From assembly GCA_949298295.1 (NCBI GenBank), contig CASFWS010000064.1, positions 1 through 6,286 on the forward strand: 6,286 nt of DNA, written 5' to 3'. The notes below the pieces were generated by a model. It did not search any database, was not told the origin of the DNA, and saw only the letters and a program-made list of their open reading frames with translations. This stretch comes from an uncultured Bacillota bacterium (lineage in GTDB: Bacteria > Bacillota_I > Bacilli_A > RFN20 > CAG-826). This document shows, in pieces, positions 5,685 to 6,286 of this stretch; position 1 is the stretch's first letter; each line of letters starts with the position of its first letter. The position numbers were made by a program, and so were the translations under genes.

Positions 5685-6286
5685 TTACTTCCCGTCGTCG
5701 TCGTAATAGCTGTCGTATTGGTCGTAGTCGCTTTCGTCGATGTCCTCGTCGAGGGATTCCTCGCTTTCCTCGGCCTCGATCTCGGCGAGTTCCTCGTCGC
5801 TATAGATGGGGAGGACGCTCTGGGGCATCTCGCTCGGCTTGACGCGCTCGACTTCCTCTTCGGAAATGCGGCGCGGCCGGCGCTTTTTCTCGCCGCCGCG
5901 GCGGGTCGGCTCGTCTTTCTTCTCGGCGAGTTCCTTCTCGAGGTCCTCGAGGGTGGTCGTCGTCTTGACTTCGGTGTGGACGACCGGCTTGGCCGGTTTC
6001 TCGATGGCCGGGGCAGCCGGGATTTCCTCGGCCTTCGGGGCCGGCTCGGCGGCCTTTTCGGGGGCCGGGGCGGCCTTCTCCGCGGGCTTCTCGGCAATCT
6101 CTTCGGCCTTCGGAGCCTCTTCCGCGGGGACGGCGGCCTTCTCTTCCTCGGCCTTGAGGCCGGCCTTCTCGGCGGCAGCCTTAAGCGAGGAGGCGAGGTA
6201 TTCGGCCTTGTCCTTCTCCTTCTTGGCCTTGGTGGCCTCTTCCTTGATTTGCTCGATCGGGGTGTAGGCGAGCCCGTCTTCGGTAG
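5685..6286 (-). CDS. nusA: Transcription factor NusA, C-terminal part only (5' end beyond the window)
   Basis: NusA binds RNA polymerase and RNA and controls pausing, termination and antitermination. Only the last 199 residues are in the window; the frame is open at the right edge and ends in TAA at 5687-5685. The identity rests on position (directly before ylxR-ylxQ-infB) and on the first residues, TEDGLAYTPIEQI, which fit the segment just after the KH2 domain (IDIxxxSEA...G). The remainder is a lineage-specific tail: a helical Lys/Glu/Ala stretch to about residue 50, a low-complexity Ala-Pro-Glu-Lys region at about 50-100 with repeated APKAEEI, and a basic patch RRGGEKKRRPRR at 128-139. After that, SEEEVERVKPSEM leads into a strongly acidic, Asp/Glu/Tyr-rich end at 161-199 (DYDQYDSYYDDDGK). 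The conserved NusG, S1 and KH domains would lie outside the window. It is the most upstream visible gene of the operon. Confidence 0.8.
   Translation of the reverse strand, partial: TEDGLAYTPIEQIKEEATKAKKEKDKAEYLASSLKAAAEKAGLKAEEEKAAVPAEEAPKAEEIAEKPAEKAAPAPEKAAEPAPKAEEIPAAPAIEKPAKPVVHTEVKTTTTLEDLEKELAEKKDEPTRRGGEKKRRPRRISEEEVERVKPSEMPQSVLPIYSDEELAEIEAEESEESLDEDIDESDYDQYDSYYDDDGK

Noticed and set aside
5480..6097. 205-codon Arg/Pro/Ser-rich minus-strand open frame
   Set aside because: It is an out-of-frame reading of the nusA tail and ylxR; the composition is typical of a shifted GC-rich frame.
5806..6267. 153-codon Ala/Ser/Phe-rich plus-strand open frame resembling a membrane protein
   Set aside because: It is the antisense of the NusA Ala/Pro/Glu/Lys low-complexity tail, with no ribosome binding site; the hydrophobic look comes from complementing Glu/Lys/Ala codons.
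1..6286. Novel defence system, mobile element or CRISPR array
   Set aside because: No transposase, integrase, toxin-antitoxin pair, spaced repeats or effector motifs are visible; apart from the PPC-like gene all genes are standard housekeeping genes.

Overview
This looks like a piece of a bacterial chromosome, probably from the Bacillota in a lineage related to Bacilli, Erysipelotrichia or Mollicutes. The evidence is the gene order nusA-ylxR-ylxQ-infB-rbfA as in Bacillus-type genomes, strong GGAGG-type ribosome binding sites, and a short IF-2 of about 620 residues. TGA acts as a stop codon (it ends ylxR, ylxQ, infB, rbfA and ttcA), so the code is standard. Most of the window is GC-rich, by eye near 60-65%, which is unusual for those groups, so the taxonomic guess is weak.

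Layout. Bases 1-1420 (minus strand) are the 5' part of a lower-GC gene whose end lies beyond the left edge. It has a perfect Shine-Dalgarno and a recognisable promoter. It encodes a protein with a PPC-like (bacterial pre-peptidase C-terminal) beta-sandwich pattern followed by sequence I do not recognise. Bases 1421-1821 are a divergent intergenic region. Bases 1822-2913 (plus strand) encode a TtcA-family tRNA thiolation enzyme with an extra C-terminal part of about 100 residues. A compact hairpin at 2918-2933 lies between ttcA and the convergent operon and can terminate both.

Bases 2932-6286 (minus strand) are a tightly packed transcription/translation operon. In transcription order it is nusA (3' part only, entering from the right edge), ylxR, ylxQ (L7Ae family), infB and rbfA. 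Spacing runs from a 3-base gap to a 17-base overlap, with ATGA and GTGA stop/start overlaps, so translational coupling is likely. The products act together on transcription elongation and antitermination (NusA), RNA binding (YlxR, YlxQ), translation initiation (IF-2) and 30S maturation (RbfA). The operon promoter and any rimP gene would lie beyond the right edge.

I see no RNA gene, CRISPR array, insertion sequence or defence system. The most notable points are the unidentified lower-GC PPC-like gene, the TtcA C-terminal extension, a possible leaderless start for ttcA, and the long low-complexity NusA tail.
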